Counted from the stretch's first letter, positions 46,079 through 58,392 are shown. The stretch: DNA of 64,000 nucleotides from Ophiobolus disseminans (GCA_010093685.1 MU006216.1:261065-325064), one strand, 5' to 3'. The notes: generated from the sequence alone by a model not told the origin. Translations and numbers: made by a program.

Positions 46079-46396
46079 TTAGCCTACATCGTGACTTCCG
46101 TTACGTGTGTACACACCTGTCTCTTTTGGCATGTGCGTGAGACTACACGGACAAAACTCTGGTTCGCACTCCCTCCTTCGACGGTATGCTGGAGGAGGAG
46201 GCATACGCGTTCTTGCGCGAATCTTTTCTTTGATATTGGCACGCTTCTTGGCACGAATTCGCATGCGAACCTTTTCCTCCTCCTTCACAAGCAATGCTTT
46301 TGTGCTTTCATCCATGATGTTCTTTATTTCCAGGGATGTGGAAGGTGGCAGTCGAGATCGAGCTTCCCCTCCCGAGATGCACCTCGCCACCCCCAT
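46079..46396 (-). CDS. Possible small basic protein, unrecognised
   Basis: A frame from the ATG at 46396 gives 105 aa. It contains a Lys/Arg/Glu-rich helix (LLVKEEEKVRMRIRAKKRAN) and an ending with EPEFCPCSLTHMPKETGVYT, which looks protein-like. An alternative model starts at the ATG of MGSITI near 46463 and removes an intron from GTAAGT at 46445 to AAAG at 46322, joining in phase at NIMDESTKALL. Upstream the same frame stays open to about 46667 without an ATG, behind an ACATAG acceptor-like site, so an earlier exon may exist. No domain is recognised. Confidence 0.35.
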   Translation of the reverse strand: MGVARCISGGEARSRLPPSTSLEIKNIMDESTKALLVKEEEKVRMRIRAKKRANIKEKIRARTRMPPPPAYRRRRECEPEFCPCSLTHMPKETGVYTRNGSHDVG

Positions 46397-47314
46397 TGCA
46401 TCCAGTCCACATTAGGCACACTCCACATGCGAGCATTTTACTTACAATTGTTATACTCCCCATACCATCCCGCTCACTGAACGACCAAAAGAATTTGTCA
46501 AAAAGAGAAGACTTGGGCTCGGCGCGACTCGAACGCGCATAGCTCTCACACAGCTGCAGCTGACCCTCAAGCCGGAGATCCGATTCTTGGAGCGGCAAGA
46601 GGACCGAGGGTATATGCCCCCAGTAGGTCGTATGGCGTGAGTGTTCTAAACGGTTGAACTATGTGCTTGTAGAGATTGTCTGATGTATGGTGAGATGGTA
46701 GGGAAGGTAATATATGAGGGAGAAGCGGAGAGGTAATGGTGACGGAGACAATGTGAAATTAGTGGTGTTGAATCGATAGGATTGAGATGTGTAGGGGTTG
46801 AGATGATTCGTGTGAAGAAAGAGCGAATTTGAATGAAGTGAAAGTCACGATTTGGCAGGAAGTTGCGGCCAACAACACTACAAAAGGGTAATACGGGGGT
46901 TACAACACGACCTATTGCCCTCCACTTCTACTATCGTCTCATCCAGCACATACCACCCCGGCACATACATCACGCCGTCCCAATTCTTTCTTATCAATGC
47001 TTCGCCGCAAGGCCATCTCACTCCCCATCTTACCCTAACTCCCACCCACCCACTTGATAACCCCATTTGCCAGCTCCTGGCACTTGCGAAGAAGGATGAT
47101 TGGAGAGTGTGTTTTCAAAAGGAGCTCAGGAAACTCATCGAAGTAAATGTCGAGACAGAGTCATTCACGCAGAGATTATGTACTCGCTAACTGTAAATGC
47201 AGAGGCACTAGGTGTTCAGCAACAATCAGGGCAGCGATGATCATCGTGATCAATCAACCAGTTTCTCATAGTTCACAATCCTCTCACCCACATCTCCACC
47301 TCTCCACCCTCTCC
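46397..47314. other. Region between small basic ORF and VPS37
   Basis: On the minus strand 46680-46860 is C/T-rich and lacks ATG, like a fungal 5' leader, fitting transcription into the small basic ORF. The plus-strand frame at 46852-47190 has no domain. No repeat was seen. A tRNA-like B box near 46530 was rejected (see the rejected list). Confidence 0.45.
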
Positions 47315-48140
47315 TCACCGCCACCCCCCAACCCTCCCCTCATCCCACCGCTCCTTCCTTTCAGCCCGGAGATACGCCACCTTCCGCCCCTCTCTCAACC
47401 TCCTCACAAACTCCGCCACCTCGCGTTCACTCGCAACCGCATCCCCACCCGCCGCGCCCTCACCTTCAAGGAAGCTCTCCTCCAGCCCCCGACATAAAGC
47501 CTCCTGCTCACCCACCGCCGCGCTCAACCGCTGATACAGCGCCGGTGGACTGAATTCGCGCAACGCCTCGTCCTGCTCCGTCTGCTTCGCTCGCCACTGG
47601 CGCTCCAGCGCGCGCAAAGCCAACAGCCGCGACTGCGTGCCATCACGTTGATGTTGGACATGCGCCTCGAGCTGCTTTAGCGACTCTGCAAGCGAGACAT
47701 TTTGCGCAAGTAGAGCCTGCAAGGGCGCTGTGGAAGCTGTAAGGGACGGATGTGCTGTTTCAGGATTGTGAATGATTCCATGTTGTAATTCAGGAGTCTG
47801 CAGTACGTGGTGCAGGTCTTTGGTCCTGCGTATGTTTAGTACTTCGAACGTTGTGCGTTTCATGTCTGACGTACGTTTTTTCGCGCAAAACATTGGGCAG
47901 CCAACCATCTGCTGGCGGTTGGACGGCTAGGCGGTCTGCCTGAGGCGGGCCTTGTGAGTAATTTTGCGATTGCTGTTGCTGGTCGCTGTAGGCTTGGGGC
48001 GGTGGGGGAGGTAATGGTGGGCCTGTTGCGGGGGTTGCATTTCCGCTTGCACGTCCTGGTGGTTTTGGTGGGGGCGGTGGAGGTGTCGATGCATCATATT
48101 GGTAGAAATTTTGAGAGTGGCGCGGAGATTGGTATGCCAT
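47315..48140 (-). CDS. VPS37-like ESCRT-I subunit (Mod_r domain)
   Basis: Endosomal sorting protein; in ESCRT-I it binds Vps23 and Vps28 and helps send ubiquitinated cargo into multivesicular bodies. Exons are 48140-47875 and 47825-47315, joined in phase (phase 2) to give 258 aa. The first ~75 residues are Pro/Gln-rich (several PPPPP runs). The Mod_r region begins WLPNVLREKTTKDLHHVLQ and continues with the helix LLAQNVSLAESLKQLEAHV. The long coiled coil runs through RLLALRALERQWRAKQTEQD and ends near VAEFVRRLREGRKVAYLRAE. The length and the 'Leu-x-x-x-L helical hairpin' layout fit fungal VPS37. The start is the ATG preceding the Pro-rich leader. Confidence 0.85.
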
Positions 48141-49266
48141 GTTGAGCTGTGACTTAATGGAGGCTGTAAGTCGTTGGATGCATGAGTATGGGTTCGGTCA
48201 TGTTGAGTCAGGTACGCTAGAGCACGAGTCATGTGCGCTCCGATGTTTGGATCGGCCGGTGAGATAGACTTTTTCGCTGATCTAAGTCCAAGTGCAACTG
48301 ATGGGTTGTCGAAACACCTCTCCAGCTATCATATTGATGACGTGACATCTCTGGTCGTCTTGAAGTGGTTGAGAAGGTGGCATTGGTAGTGATATAGGGA
48401 AAGAACTGGCGGAGACTGCCAAGCGCTGCTAAAATTAGCACGAGCTAACCAGCCTCGACTCCCCTGGCAATTGCTGTGAAGAGTTCACAGGCAAGGAGGC
48501 ATATCAACATGATATACACTAGAATGCGAAGTCTGCAGAGGCCTGATCTTGCATGTGGATATTCCAACAGAAGCTCTTAACAAGAAGTTCACCACCGCGC
48601 AGCCAGAAGGCCCGGGCTTTCGACTACCCCTGCCAATATCTGGAAGATTGCTTGCGCCATATCGGGGGCACGTGAAAAGCAACCAGACTGCAAGCCACCC
48701 GCTGAGTGCTACCACCCCAGGCTATCGAGGCACGATTAGGTTTGGTGTAGACAGAGGGAGCTGCTTCTGTGGTACATGTGCGTCGACGTTGTTCGGTATC
48801 GAGAGTGTTTCAGGGTCGGCCTGCATAAGCAGCCCACGAGCGCAACGCATGGCGGACAGTCAGCAGGAGGGGACTCAACGGAATGCGCGAAATGTGAACA
48901 ATGTCGAGCTTGTGCATGGCCTCGAATCATCCGCACAACAGCACCAAGATTGACATTCGCCCCCTGCCGAATCTGCGCCTAGACAGCGTCGCCTCGACCC
49001 GCGCCCGCCATTGGCCAGTCGCACGGTTCCTGCATATCCGCAGAGTGCGATTCGGGCGCGCGAACACATCCCGTGCCCACGCCGACAAACCAATCTCCTC
49101 GCTACGATCCGCATTCGGGACCCTGGCGTGCGCCTTCTCCTGTTCAAGGCGCCTAATCGGCAGAAGGGTCTCCTTTTACGAGCGCCTTCCACATTAGCGA
49201 CTCATCGACACCTGAGTCTTCGCTTTTGTGCAGAGCCATGCCTATCGCGGGGACGTAGAGAGCAGC
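48141..49266. other. Intergenic between VPS37 and coiled-coil gene (divergent)
   Basis: The two genes are transcribed away from each other. The frames at 48549-48953 and 48875-49197 overlap on opposite strands without domains. Only promoter and leader sequence is inferred. Confidence 0.45.
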
Positions 49267-52200
49267 ATGCACAAGTTCCAAGCGTCCACTGAGGGCGTGC
49301 CATCGCCGCCCCGTCCGAAGCCCTCTGGTTTGACTTCGATAGCCATCCAGTCTTTTGCCTCGTTCCGGTCCCAGACGTCTGCCAACCCGGTACCCATTGC
49401 TGTGCCTCGACGAAAGCCCCTGCCTGCAGACTCTCCTGTCGCCGGCCACTTTAATCCTCCTACATCTGCCGGCCAGCACAAAACTAATATATCGTCGTAC
49501 CATCCGCCTCGCCCGGACGCCGCCCTGTCCCCGCCCTTGACCGACGACTTGTTTGTCCCGAGGAACCTTGACGCGTGAGTGAGGGCAAGCACCACCCATC
49601 GCGCCTTCCCACTGACAATCCTGGCAGCAATCCACATGGCAACTCACCTTTAGTGCCCCAGAACCAGTTCCCACCACGCAAGAGCTCCCGCTCCACCCAG
49701 AGTCCGCTCGCGCCGCGGCATGATCGCGCAGCCAGCAGCTTCCACCCGCAACGCCAGAGTAGAACGTACGACCCACGTGCTGCTGCCGGCGGGATATCGC
49801 ACGCGCGCTCCCCGACCATGCCCAACATGCCCATGTACACGTCAGACACCCGCCCGCCAGACCTCAAGCTCAGGTTGGACGGCGTGCCCGAAGCCTTGAA
49901 CAACGACGACCCCTTCCGTCCAGATAGTAGAGGGCAGCAGAGCAAGCCCAAGTCGCCCGCAGGAGGCTTCGGCTCCTTCTTCGGCTGGAATGCAAAGCCC
50001 CAGAACGGCGCAGACTCTCCAGGAACCACCTTCTCGGAACAGTCGTTGTCGCCCGCCGACTCGCCAAGACCTAACACAAATATGGCTGCCAAGACAAAGC
50101 CGAATGGCCTGGACATTCCAGCGGCCAACTCCTTAACATCATACTTCAATGTCCCTGGAACACCCCTGCTGTCGTCGTCGCCCCAGATGAACGCCCACGT
50201 CGAGGAGCTCGAGCGCGAGTTGCGCGGCTTGAGCTCGGAGCTCGCCGCCTCGATACAAAGAGAGATGGAGTTGGAGGACGAGGTAGAACGCTGGAAAGCA
50301 GAAAATGTTGCGCCCGTGTCCGACAACCGCAGGACAAGCGACTACTATTCCGATTCGGGGACCAGTTCCATCCGCTTCCCCATTACCGACCCCGAAAGCA
50401 AACTCGAAGAGCTCGAGACGCTTCGCAGGCGAGCCGAACAAGAGCGCGCGCAACTCAAAGTGCGCATGGCAGAGCGGCTACAAGAGGAGCTCAGACGGCG
50501 CAGAGACCTGGAAGAGCAAGTGCAGCAGCTTGAAGATCAGGTCAGCGACAAGTCGCGAGCGGGATCAGTCGTCGAAGCACCACGGGTCAGAGAGCTTGCA
50601 ACATCTCTCGAGGACGCGAAAAGACGCTTGGCTGAAGAAAGACAGGTTAAAGAGAACTTCGAAGACTTATTAGCCGCTATGCGCGAAGAACTCGAACGGC
50701 ATCGCAATGATGCGGACAATCTCCGGGACGAGGTCGTTCCTCTGCGGGCGCGCCTCGAAGTATTGGAGGCAGACGCAGCCGACACGGAGAGACTGGTGTA
50801 TGAGACCACGCGCATGCAGCAAGAGATACAGCAGCTGCGAGCTGAGAACCAGTCGCTCGCAAAGGTACAAAGACAGTCGCAGGATATTGCACAGCAAGTC
50901 CGGTTCCAGTCGATAGCAGAGGACCCAGAAAGTGCGCCGCTGGAGAAGCCCCGAATTGGGTTGACACGGTCAAATTCCTTGGCTCGTAGCGCTGGCTTCA
51001 ACTCTAAGAGAGGGTCTTTGTCGCGTTCTAATTCCGTCAAGGATCGATCAGGCGATATGTCCCCGCGAGAGGCCCCCATGACCAGCAATCCCGTGAAAGA
51101 TCTGGAGGAGCAGCGTGACGCCTTGCACAAGGCCCTAAAGCACCTCTTGCAACGACAAGAGCTGCAGCAGAAGGAATTTCAACGCCGCATCAAGGAGCTG
51201 GAGTCCGAGAGGGACTCGGCCCTCAATCTCACCCCTCGTCGAACTGCATTCCATAAGGAGGTCTCAGATCTCAGAGTCGAGGTGGACGCCCTTCGTCGTC
51301 GCGCTGATGATGCACTGGAGCAGAAATGGCAGTGCGAGAAGGGACTCGGCGGCCTACGCATGGATCTCGACCGTGCACAACAAGAGACTGGCTCACTTCG
51401 GGACCTCCTGCGTGAACACGACATCACGATACCACAAATACAGATCAACAGCGAACCTCTGTCCTTGGACAAGGCGTACAAAGAGCTACGGACAACTCAC
51501 GCTTTGTCAGTTGCGCGCATCAAGCAGCTTGAGTCGAGTGACGGCGAATCGCTTGGCGCTGCTGGAGCTGAAGCAGAACGAACACTGGACCTGCTGAAGC
51601 AGAGCATCTCAGACGCGGAGACTGAGCGAGAGTTTGCTCAAAAGGAAGCCGAGCAATATCGCAAACAAGCACGCGCTCTACAAAGGTCGGAGATTGAGCA
51701 CCTCGGCAAGGAGCAGAAGCTTAGTAGCGAACTCTTTGCAGCAGCCACACGCATGGACGAGCTTTCGGAGCGGATCCAGCAGCAGCTCGAAGCTAATAGC
51801 TCCCTGCGCACCCGTCTGACGGAAGCCATATCCCGTGGAGAGCAAGAGCAACACAAGTCGACGGAACAGATTATTGAGCTGGAACGCCGGCTCAAGTCGG
51901 CCGAAGACAAGGTTATGATCGCACAGCAGTCGTCAGAAGACGCCATCGCCCAGCACGAAGTCGAGGTCCAAGCCTTAAAAGATAGCCAAAGCAACCACTT
52001 ACGACGAGTCAAGTCTGGACTGCTCAGCCCATCGGCATTCTCACCCAAGATGCCTCCGTCGCCCATGTTTGCGGTGCGATCCCCTCGTCTCGAGATGACC
52101 AGGTCCGGGCCTGCCATGACCTTTGCTGAAGCAACCAAGACGGAGCTTCTTGAGAAGCGTGTGGAAGAGCTAGAAAAGGCTCTCAGAGATGCGGACCGTG

Positions 52201-52406
52201 AAATGGAAGAAGTTGTTGGCCGCATGAACTTTGCACAGATTGAGGTGGCCGACCTTCAGTTCGAAAGGTATTATTTTCCGTCGATACACCCAAGGAGTCA
52301 TTGCTAACAGAGTATCAGGGATGAGGCTATGAGGCAAACTAGGAGACTACAAGCCGACATTCTCGCGGAACGCCAAAAGGTCAAGGCCTTGATGGCTTCC
52401 ACTTAA
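49267..52406 (+). CDS. Long coiled-coil protein, function unknown
   Basis: Exons are 49267-49574, 49628-52267 and 52319-52406, giving 1011 aa. Residues 1-~300 are low complexity, Pro/Ser-rich, with GGFGSFFGWNAKP near 230-240. From about residue 310 an almost continuous coiled coil starts (HVEELERELRGLSSELAASI) and runs to the end, rich in Glu/Arg/Leu/Gln heptads. It is broken by Ser/Pro-rich linkers near residues 570-620 and 900-930. The final exon carries DEAMRQTRRLQADILAERQ. There is no signal peptide, membrane segment or enzymatic motif. Such proteins often act as cytoskeletal or polarity scaffolds, which would suit the neighbouring COT1 kinase, but that is inference. The first ATG in frame was used. 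Confidence 0.85.
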
Positions 52407-53833
52407 TACTCCATTACGCACCGCGACGCTTGCTGGCCACGACGCCTTGCTCGATAATTTCTATTCTCTTAGCTGATATTCCTATCGGTACATCTTTTGG
52501 GACTTACTTCAGCATCATCGGCGCACTTGCTTGACATTGCATCTATCGGTGCTACGACTATACGCATACGGCGCTCCTCACTTTACGTAGCCACTTGCTC
52601 CTGCATCAACCTGGCAACTATTCAAACTATCACTATGGCGGGTTACCTGGACCACTTTTGTTCTATACCCCCTGGTGGCACAGCGGTACATAATTTTGAA
52701 CTGCGTTTACTCTTTTGGCGGGAGATTTCGGGCTTTGGCCCCCGTTGGATAGCCTGTAGTTGTACTTGTACGCTCGCTTGCATCCTATACCGACACAGCA
52801 CTATAGTAGTGTCATGGATGAATGTGCAATGTTAATCAGTTCACACCTCATTGCAACTTGCCTAGTTTGGAGCGAAGTGAAGAGTCTCTGTGACGTCGAT
52901 TTATAGGAGGCGCTTAGTGTGGAGTCCAATCGTGGTACCCTGCCACGCTTCTTCGTCGCGTGGCTGCATTTGGGGTTGTACGTCGTGCCCCAACGGCGGA
53001 GCTGCACGATGAGAGAAGGCGCCAATTACACGTGGTCGGTCTGGACGTCCAAGCAATTGCTTCTCTGATGAGCACAGGGATGCTATAGAGTAGTTTGGCG
53101 ATGTCTCGTGGCACTCAATGTCTTAGTTTAGCACACATGCGTGTCTATCGATAGCTTCGTGTCCGGTCCCGGGTGTAGGGTCGGCAGAGCATGACTCCGA
53201 GCCGGAACAAATTGAGTGAGGTTGACGGCAACCCTACACAGATTGCAGACATGCAAGCAGACGGCGTGGTGGGCCAGACGATGTCGAAGCAGTTTCACAT
53301 TGACGGCGTGCTGGGCAGGAGGAAGGCGCAACTGCGTACAAGCTGGGCAGGCACGAGCATTTCGATAGCTTGTGCACCCCTCGCTTCGGAGGCGCAGTCT
53401 CGATTGAGCATTTGGAGGGCGTCTTTGCCGCACCACGCCGCGTGTAAAAAGAATCCAAAAAGAAGCAATGTGAAGGGGAGTCGATATGCCCCTCACTCAT
53501 CCCTCCTCCCTCCCGCGCGCGGTGGGACCCACTTTGTAGAGTTAACCCTGACGGAGCTAGCTAAGTCGCTGCGACGCTCCCTAGCAGCCCGTCGCTGTGC
53601 CTTCCTTCCCCTGCCCTTTGTCCACCGCCGTGTTTCTGCCCGCAGGAGGCACTTCTTCTTGTAGCGTCGTGTGCCGTGCTGTGCTATTAAAGCGAGCGAG
53701 CGCTCCTTCCTCGGCTGTCCAATCCCCCGCGGCTCTTGGGCATCGACTCCTCCGAAACAATTGCGGACACAACTGCCCCTTCGACCCACCCGCACCAACT
53801 CGCACCTCGAGCGACGAGGCCCTCACACTCATC
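52407..53833. other. Intergenic, upstream of COT1-type kinase
   Basis: Long 5' region of the kinase gene. A frame from 53597 runs in phase into the kinase ATG but has no conserved start. From about 53480 to 53833 the sequence is C-rich with CCTCC and CTTCC runs, as in long fungal 5' leaders. No other gene is supported. Confidence 0.5.
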
Positions 53834-55930
53834 ATGAACAGCAACCAGCAGTCTAATCGGCTGCAGCTGAACTTTGGCGGTGCCAGCCGCAATGACCAGT
53901 ACCAGGACGGCGGACGGGCATTCCCCACGACACCGAGCACCTTTCCGCAGCCCGTGTACCCGAACCAGGCCGGCCAGCAAGAGGTCTGGGGCACCCAACC
54001 GCAGGGCAATGGCAACGGCAACGGCTACGGCGGAGGTGGAGGCGGAGGCGGAGGCTACTTCCCGAACCCGTACCAACAGGCCCAGTACCAGGGCCAGCAG
54101 GGCAATCTCCAGACACAGCACCTGCAGCAGCGCTTCGATGCCAATGGCCTCGCCCAGCAGCTCTCGACCCAGCACCTGGGAGGCAGTGGCCGCTCGGGGA
54201 GCCCCTACGGCCGCCAGCCCTCGCCCAACCCGCAGCGCCCGCGCACCGCAGACAACAGGGGCGGCTATGGATACGGTGGCTATAGCAGCAACCAGGGTCC
54301 TCGGCCGCCCTCGCTGTACGACGAGGAGGCCCCAAAGAAGGCGCCCGAGAAGTACTCGGACAACGTTGACAAGCAGGCGACCATGTCCAAGAGCCTGATC
54401 AACACCTTCTTCAAGGACAGCGTCGGCCGGGCACGCGACCGGAACCAGAGGTAGGCTCCACCAGTCTATGCTCTCACAGCCCGCTGCTAACATCACTCCA
54501 GAGCCATGGAGCTCGAGTCCATCATGAAGGAGCCCTCCATCTCAGACAACAGGAAAATCGCCAAAGAAAACAACATGCGCCGGGCCGAGGTCGAATACCT
54601 GCGCTTCCTGAGGACGAAGGAGAAGCCCGAGAACTTCTCAACGCTCAAGGTCATCGGCAAGGGTGCTTTCGGCGAGGTCAAGCTGGTGCAGCGGAAGAAC
54701 GACGGCAAGATCTACGCCTTGAAGTCGCTGGTCAAGCAAGAAATGGTAGGGCAGCAGAGATCCCAGGAAAAGCATAAGCTGACACGTAGCAGTTCAAGAA
54801 AGACCAACTCGCCCACGTGCGATCAGAACGTGATATCCTGGCCGAGTCAGACGGTCCCTGGGTTGTCAAGCTGCACACGACGTTCCAGGACAACACTTTC
54901 CTCTACATGCTCATGGAGTTTCTGCCTGGAGGTGATCTGATGACCATGCTTATCAAGTATGAGATCTTCACCGAGGACATCACCCGCTTTTACATGGCTG
55001 AAATTACGCTTGCCATTGAGGCTGTTCATAAGCTTGGATACATTCACCGGTATGTCTTGACCTCCCAGCTACATAACCACTTCACTCACAACAAACAGTG
55101 ACATCAAGCCCGACAACATCCTGCTGGACCGAGGAGGCCATATCAAGCTCACTGACTTTGGTCTGTCAACTGGCTTCCACAAAGAGCACGATGCCGGCTA
55201 TTACAAGAAGCTGCTAGCAGGCGGCGCACACAAGTCCTCACGTGACAATCGGAACTCAATGAACCTGGACCAGATTCAACTCACAGTCAGCAATCGAACC
55301 CAGATCAACACATGGAGGAAGTCACGACGACAGCTCGCCTACTCGACAGTGGGTACTCCCGACTACATCGCGCCAGAGATTTTCAGCGGACAGGGCTACG
55401 ATTTCGGCTGCGATTGGTGGTCTGTCGGCACCATCATGTTCGAGTGTCTCATCGGCTGGCCACCGTTCTGTGCCGAAGAGCCCCATGACACATACCGCAA
55501 GATTGTCGACTGGCCGCGCAACCTACACTTCCCACCGGACCAGCAGCTGGGTGCGGAGGCCGAAGACTTTGTTAGGCGGTGAGTTTCCCCGATGTGCTGG
55601 CTCCCCATGACTCGCGGCTAACAGTTCCGCAGATTAATCTGTGATGCCGAACATCGTCTTGGCCGCCTCGGTGGCGCTAGCGAAATCAAACAACATCCTT
55701 TCTTCCGCGGCGTTGACTGGCATGCGCTGCGTAGGATCAGGGCGCCGTTCGAACCTAAGCTGCAGTCGAACATCGATACGCAATACTTCCCCATTGATGA
55801 GATTGACCAGAACGACACCAGCGCCGCGTACCGCGTCCAGGCTGCACAGTCTGGCGATGACGACTATGCGACTAGCTTGCCTTTCATCGGATACACGTAC
55901 AAGCGCTTCGACGCGTACCGAGGACCCTAG
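53834..55930 (+). CDS. cot-1: NDR/LATS-family kinase COT1/CBK1
   Basis: Ser/Thr AGC kinase of the morphogenesis (MOR/RAM) network that controls polarised growth and hyphal tip extension. Exons are 53834-54450, 54502-54745, 54793-55049, 55099-55578 and 55633-55930, giving 631 aa. The N-terminal ~190 residues are Gln/Gly/Pro-rich with an uninterrupted Gly run near residue 70. A MOB-binding region follows (DKQATMSKSLINTFF to NNMRRAEVEYLRFLR). The kinase domain has the Gly loop IGKGAFGEVKLV, the Lys in IYALKSLVK, IHRDIKPDN (restored by intron 3) and TDFGLSTGF. The NDR-type activation insert contains NRTQINTWRKSRRQLAYSTV, then GTPDYIAPE. The hydrophobic motif FIGYTYKRF sits near the C-terminus with its regulatory Thr. 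The start is the ATG at 53834. Confidence 0.97.
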
Positions 55931-56646
55931 TCGCACTTGTGTAGTGTCAAGATCGAGCTGGTCGACTGGGAACGACTCTCAAGGCATCTCGAGGGATAGT
56001 CTGACTCTGCCACCAGCCTTTTGAGGACGAGCATCGTATGGGCGTTTGGTCATGTCATATGTTTCTTTTTCCTACTCGCTGAAATCATGGTCCTTTCGCT
56101 TGTAGGCGTCATCCGCGCATTGTTGGCTTTGAGCGAAGTGGACTGGGCTGGAAACGTGACGGATTGCGCCTCGTGGTACCGGTATCATACTTTCATATTT
56201 GCCGCTAGAGGCGCGTTATGGTTAGGGTACATGTGCTGCTAGATATTACGATGAACATGCGCAATTTGTTTGGATGGGGAATGTGTTTTGCACTGCTGCT
56301 TTTTTGTGATGCGTGAGCTGCTATACCTGATGATTCTGTACTTCATGCCTATGATTATGCAAATGATATTCGATCCGATGTGTTCCGTGGTTCGTGAACT
56401 CCCTAAACCCCCATGCATGTGTGTTACTCCATCCTATTCGCTATGCACATCCGAATTCGCCGTGGTATCGTTTTTGTATTTATGTCGCCGTCCATTCATC
56501 TTTCATCCCTCTCCCTCTCCCCATCTCTCATCCCGCGCTCACCGCGCCTCAAACTGCACCATCCTGTCCAAAATATTAGCCCAACCCATTTATACCCCCA
56601 TATCCATATTTCCCCTCTATCTCATCCCCTTCCTATATATTCTCAC
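55931..56646. other. Intergenic between COT1 and RPB12
   Basis: Convergent 3' ends. It contains T-rich and CT-rich noncoding sequence and frames with no domain. Confidence 0.5.
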
Positions 56647-56859
56647 TCACCGATTCGTACGCTGCTTGTACAGCACGCGATGTCCGCAGTTCCTGCAGCG
56701 TATGGGCTCGCCGCGCTTGAGCGGGACGTCTTGGTCGCAGTCGCCGCATTTGTAGTGCACGGTACGGGCGTTGGCGTCGATGGTCGCGGTGTCGGTTGTT
56801 GCGCCGCCGGTTGTGTAGCCGGTGGTGTAGGTTTGGGGGTTGGGTTGTTGTTGGGACAT
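56647..56859 (-). CDS. RPB12: RNA polymerase I/II/III shared subunit RPB12 (RPABC4)
   Basis: Small zinc-binding subunit shared by nuclear RNA polymerases I, II and III (yeast Rpc10/Rpb12). Single exon of 70 aa, the same length as in yeast. A low-complexity Gln/Thr/Ala-rich leader precedes the core: VHYKCGDCDQDVPLKRGEPI then RCRNCGHRVLYKQRT. The two Cys pairs (C-x2-C ... C-x2-C) bind zinc, and the ending RVLYKQRTNR is strongly conserved. The start is the ATG at 56859. Confidence 0.95.
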   Translation of the reverse strand: MSQQQPNPQTYTTGYTTGGATTDTATIDANARTVHYKCGDCDQDVPLKRGEPIRCRNCGHRVLYKQRTNR

Positions 56860-57612
56860 TTTGGGTGGAGGTGGGTTTGGGTGGGAGGTGGTTTGGGTGA
56901 GGTGGTTCAGGTGGTGTTGTGTGGTGAGTGTAGTTTGGGAGGTGGACGGAGGGTGGACATGATTTGTGACGAGGCCGCGGATGAGATTCGGGGTGTGGCA
57001 CGTGCGCGGACTTACTTATCGATAAAGAACGCGTTTCGTCACGTTTCTATCTCACCCTAGAGGAACTTTCCGTTTGTTTTACTTTTCAGCAAACAAATCG
57101 CCTTGATGTATTACAACTCCAAGGATCGCATTCATTTTATCACTACAGGGAAAGCTCCAAGAAGCCTCAGAAGTCAAACATGCTCTAACACAGCTTGAAC
57201 ATCTCGTCGCACCAGCAATGGACGTGAACACGCTTTCTGGTTGCATACTTGCGTAGCCTAAGTTCAGAGACAATAATTGTCCTCACATGTCGTCGGATTT
57301 ATTTCCTTTTAATGCTACGTGTGAGTGAAATGGTAGGGCGGCAACAAAACTTACTTGAAGATGTCTCACTATCACCTCCACGACGCGGGTGTCATCCGTC
57401 CAAGCTCATAGAGATGAAATTTCCTCAAAAGGTTTGTTCACCTAGGAAAGAGTGGATAGTCCAAGCTTCTTCACCGGCGAGGTGAAGGTGAGTGTGGAGC
57501 ACACGGCACTCAGACTAGAAGGCTTAGTTTCCTACCTTACCTCGCGACCTTCCTACAACTCCCACACCCGCAAACTTCCATAGGATACGACTCCAGTAAT
57601 TGCTTCGCCAGT
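56860..57612. other. Intergenic
   Basis: The divergent region between RPB12 and the first small tandem gene. The part next to RPB12 is rich in GGTTTGGGTG-like tracts (CACC on the minus strand), typical of a leader. No gene is supported. Confidence 0.5.
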
Positions 57613-57966
57613 ATGTCTCAAATGAGCACGTACGAAACCATGAAAATCGAGAGGCACCTGAAAGAGAGTATCATGGGTATGTGCCAGGAGCAATCCATTC
57701 AGATTGTTCTAATCCCATACTCAGATCAGGCCAAAATCCTCATCTACGATATATATGCCATCGATCAGGTTATGAGCGTCATCATCGATATAAGCCCGGT
57801 CGACTTCGCCTACACCGGCCACGTCATCGTCTACCAAGGAACCACAGGCATCGTCGATTATAGTCGCCCTTTCAGTTCCATCCCACAGGGCAGTAAACTG
57901 AAAGCTCTTGAGAATCTTCTGAGTAGTTTGCAAGAACAATTGGGACAATTGTTGGAGGATGACTAA
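57613..57966 (+). CDS. Small unrecognised protein, 117 aa (tandem family, copy 1)
   Basis: Single-exon gene opening MSQMSTYETMKIERHLKESI and ending ...EQLGQLLEDD. No signal peptide or membrane helix. The pattern is SVIIDISPVDFAY, then HVIVYQGTTGIVDY, then a C-terminal helix LKALENLLSSLQEQL. By eye it aligns with copy 2 (58393) at K-x-SI-x-G near the start, S-V-I-I, I-V-Y and ALENL. The W-T-x-L position of the other copies is VDY here. Function unknown. The three copies lie head-to-tail with 400-500 bp spacers, each with its own promoter-like leader. Confidence 0.6.
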   Translation: MSQMSTYETMKIERHLKESIMGMCQEQSIQIVLIPYSDQAKILIYDIYAIDQVMSVIIDISPVDFAYTGHVIVYQGTTGIVDYSRPFSSIPQGSKLKALENLLSSLQEQLGQLLEDD

Positions 57967-58392
57967 TGTGTGTAGGCAGCAGTATTAGGATTTGTGGAGG
58001 AAATCGCTAATAGTGTTTATTCGCAACAGGACACGAGAGAGACAGTCACGTCGAGTTTTGCAAGGGCCAGTGGATGGTTCATAAGCTACCAGAGATGATG
58101 GTACTCAAATAACGATGGCACAAACTATGGGAACAAACGAAATGGAATTAGATGCAGAACGTACCTTCTGGCTGTGATGGATCTTCACAAACAAGGCTTC
58201 CGATGCCTATCCTGATCACTTTGTTTGACTATCAGCCTTCACATAAGCTACGACGTCACAACAGCACGCGGGTAATAGATTACGCGTATATGAAGCAGTG
58301 TCTGCGATAGCCTCCCTTCCCAACTCCTTGGACTATATTATCTTACAACTTCCTAATCCCTCCAACACCGGTTCGTTAACAATCTCACCAAC
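57967..58392. other. Spacer between tandem small genes
   Basis: No frame. The A/T- then C-rich run before 58393 is likely a promoter and leader. Confidence 0.5.

Noticed and set aside
46500..46620. tRNA-like B box (GCGCG-TTCGAGT-CGCGC arm) with downstream TTTTT on the minus strand
   Set aside because: The T-arm-like stem-loop is perfect, but no matching 5' acceptor strand, D-arm or anticodon arm could be fitted at tRNA spacing. The sequence also lies in an open reading frame.
50537..52225. Ser/Arg-rich minus-strand frames over the coiled-coil gene
   Set aside because: Antisense shadows of Glu/Leu/Arg-rich codons; the plus-strand frame is long, spliced and coherent.
53191..53664. 157-codon plus-strand frame before the kinase gene
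   Set aside because: No domain; lies in the C-rich leader region and overlaps opposite-strand frames of similar size.
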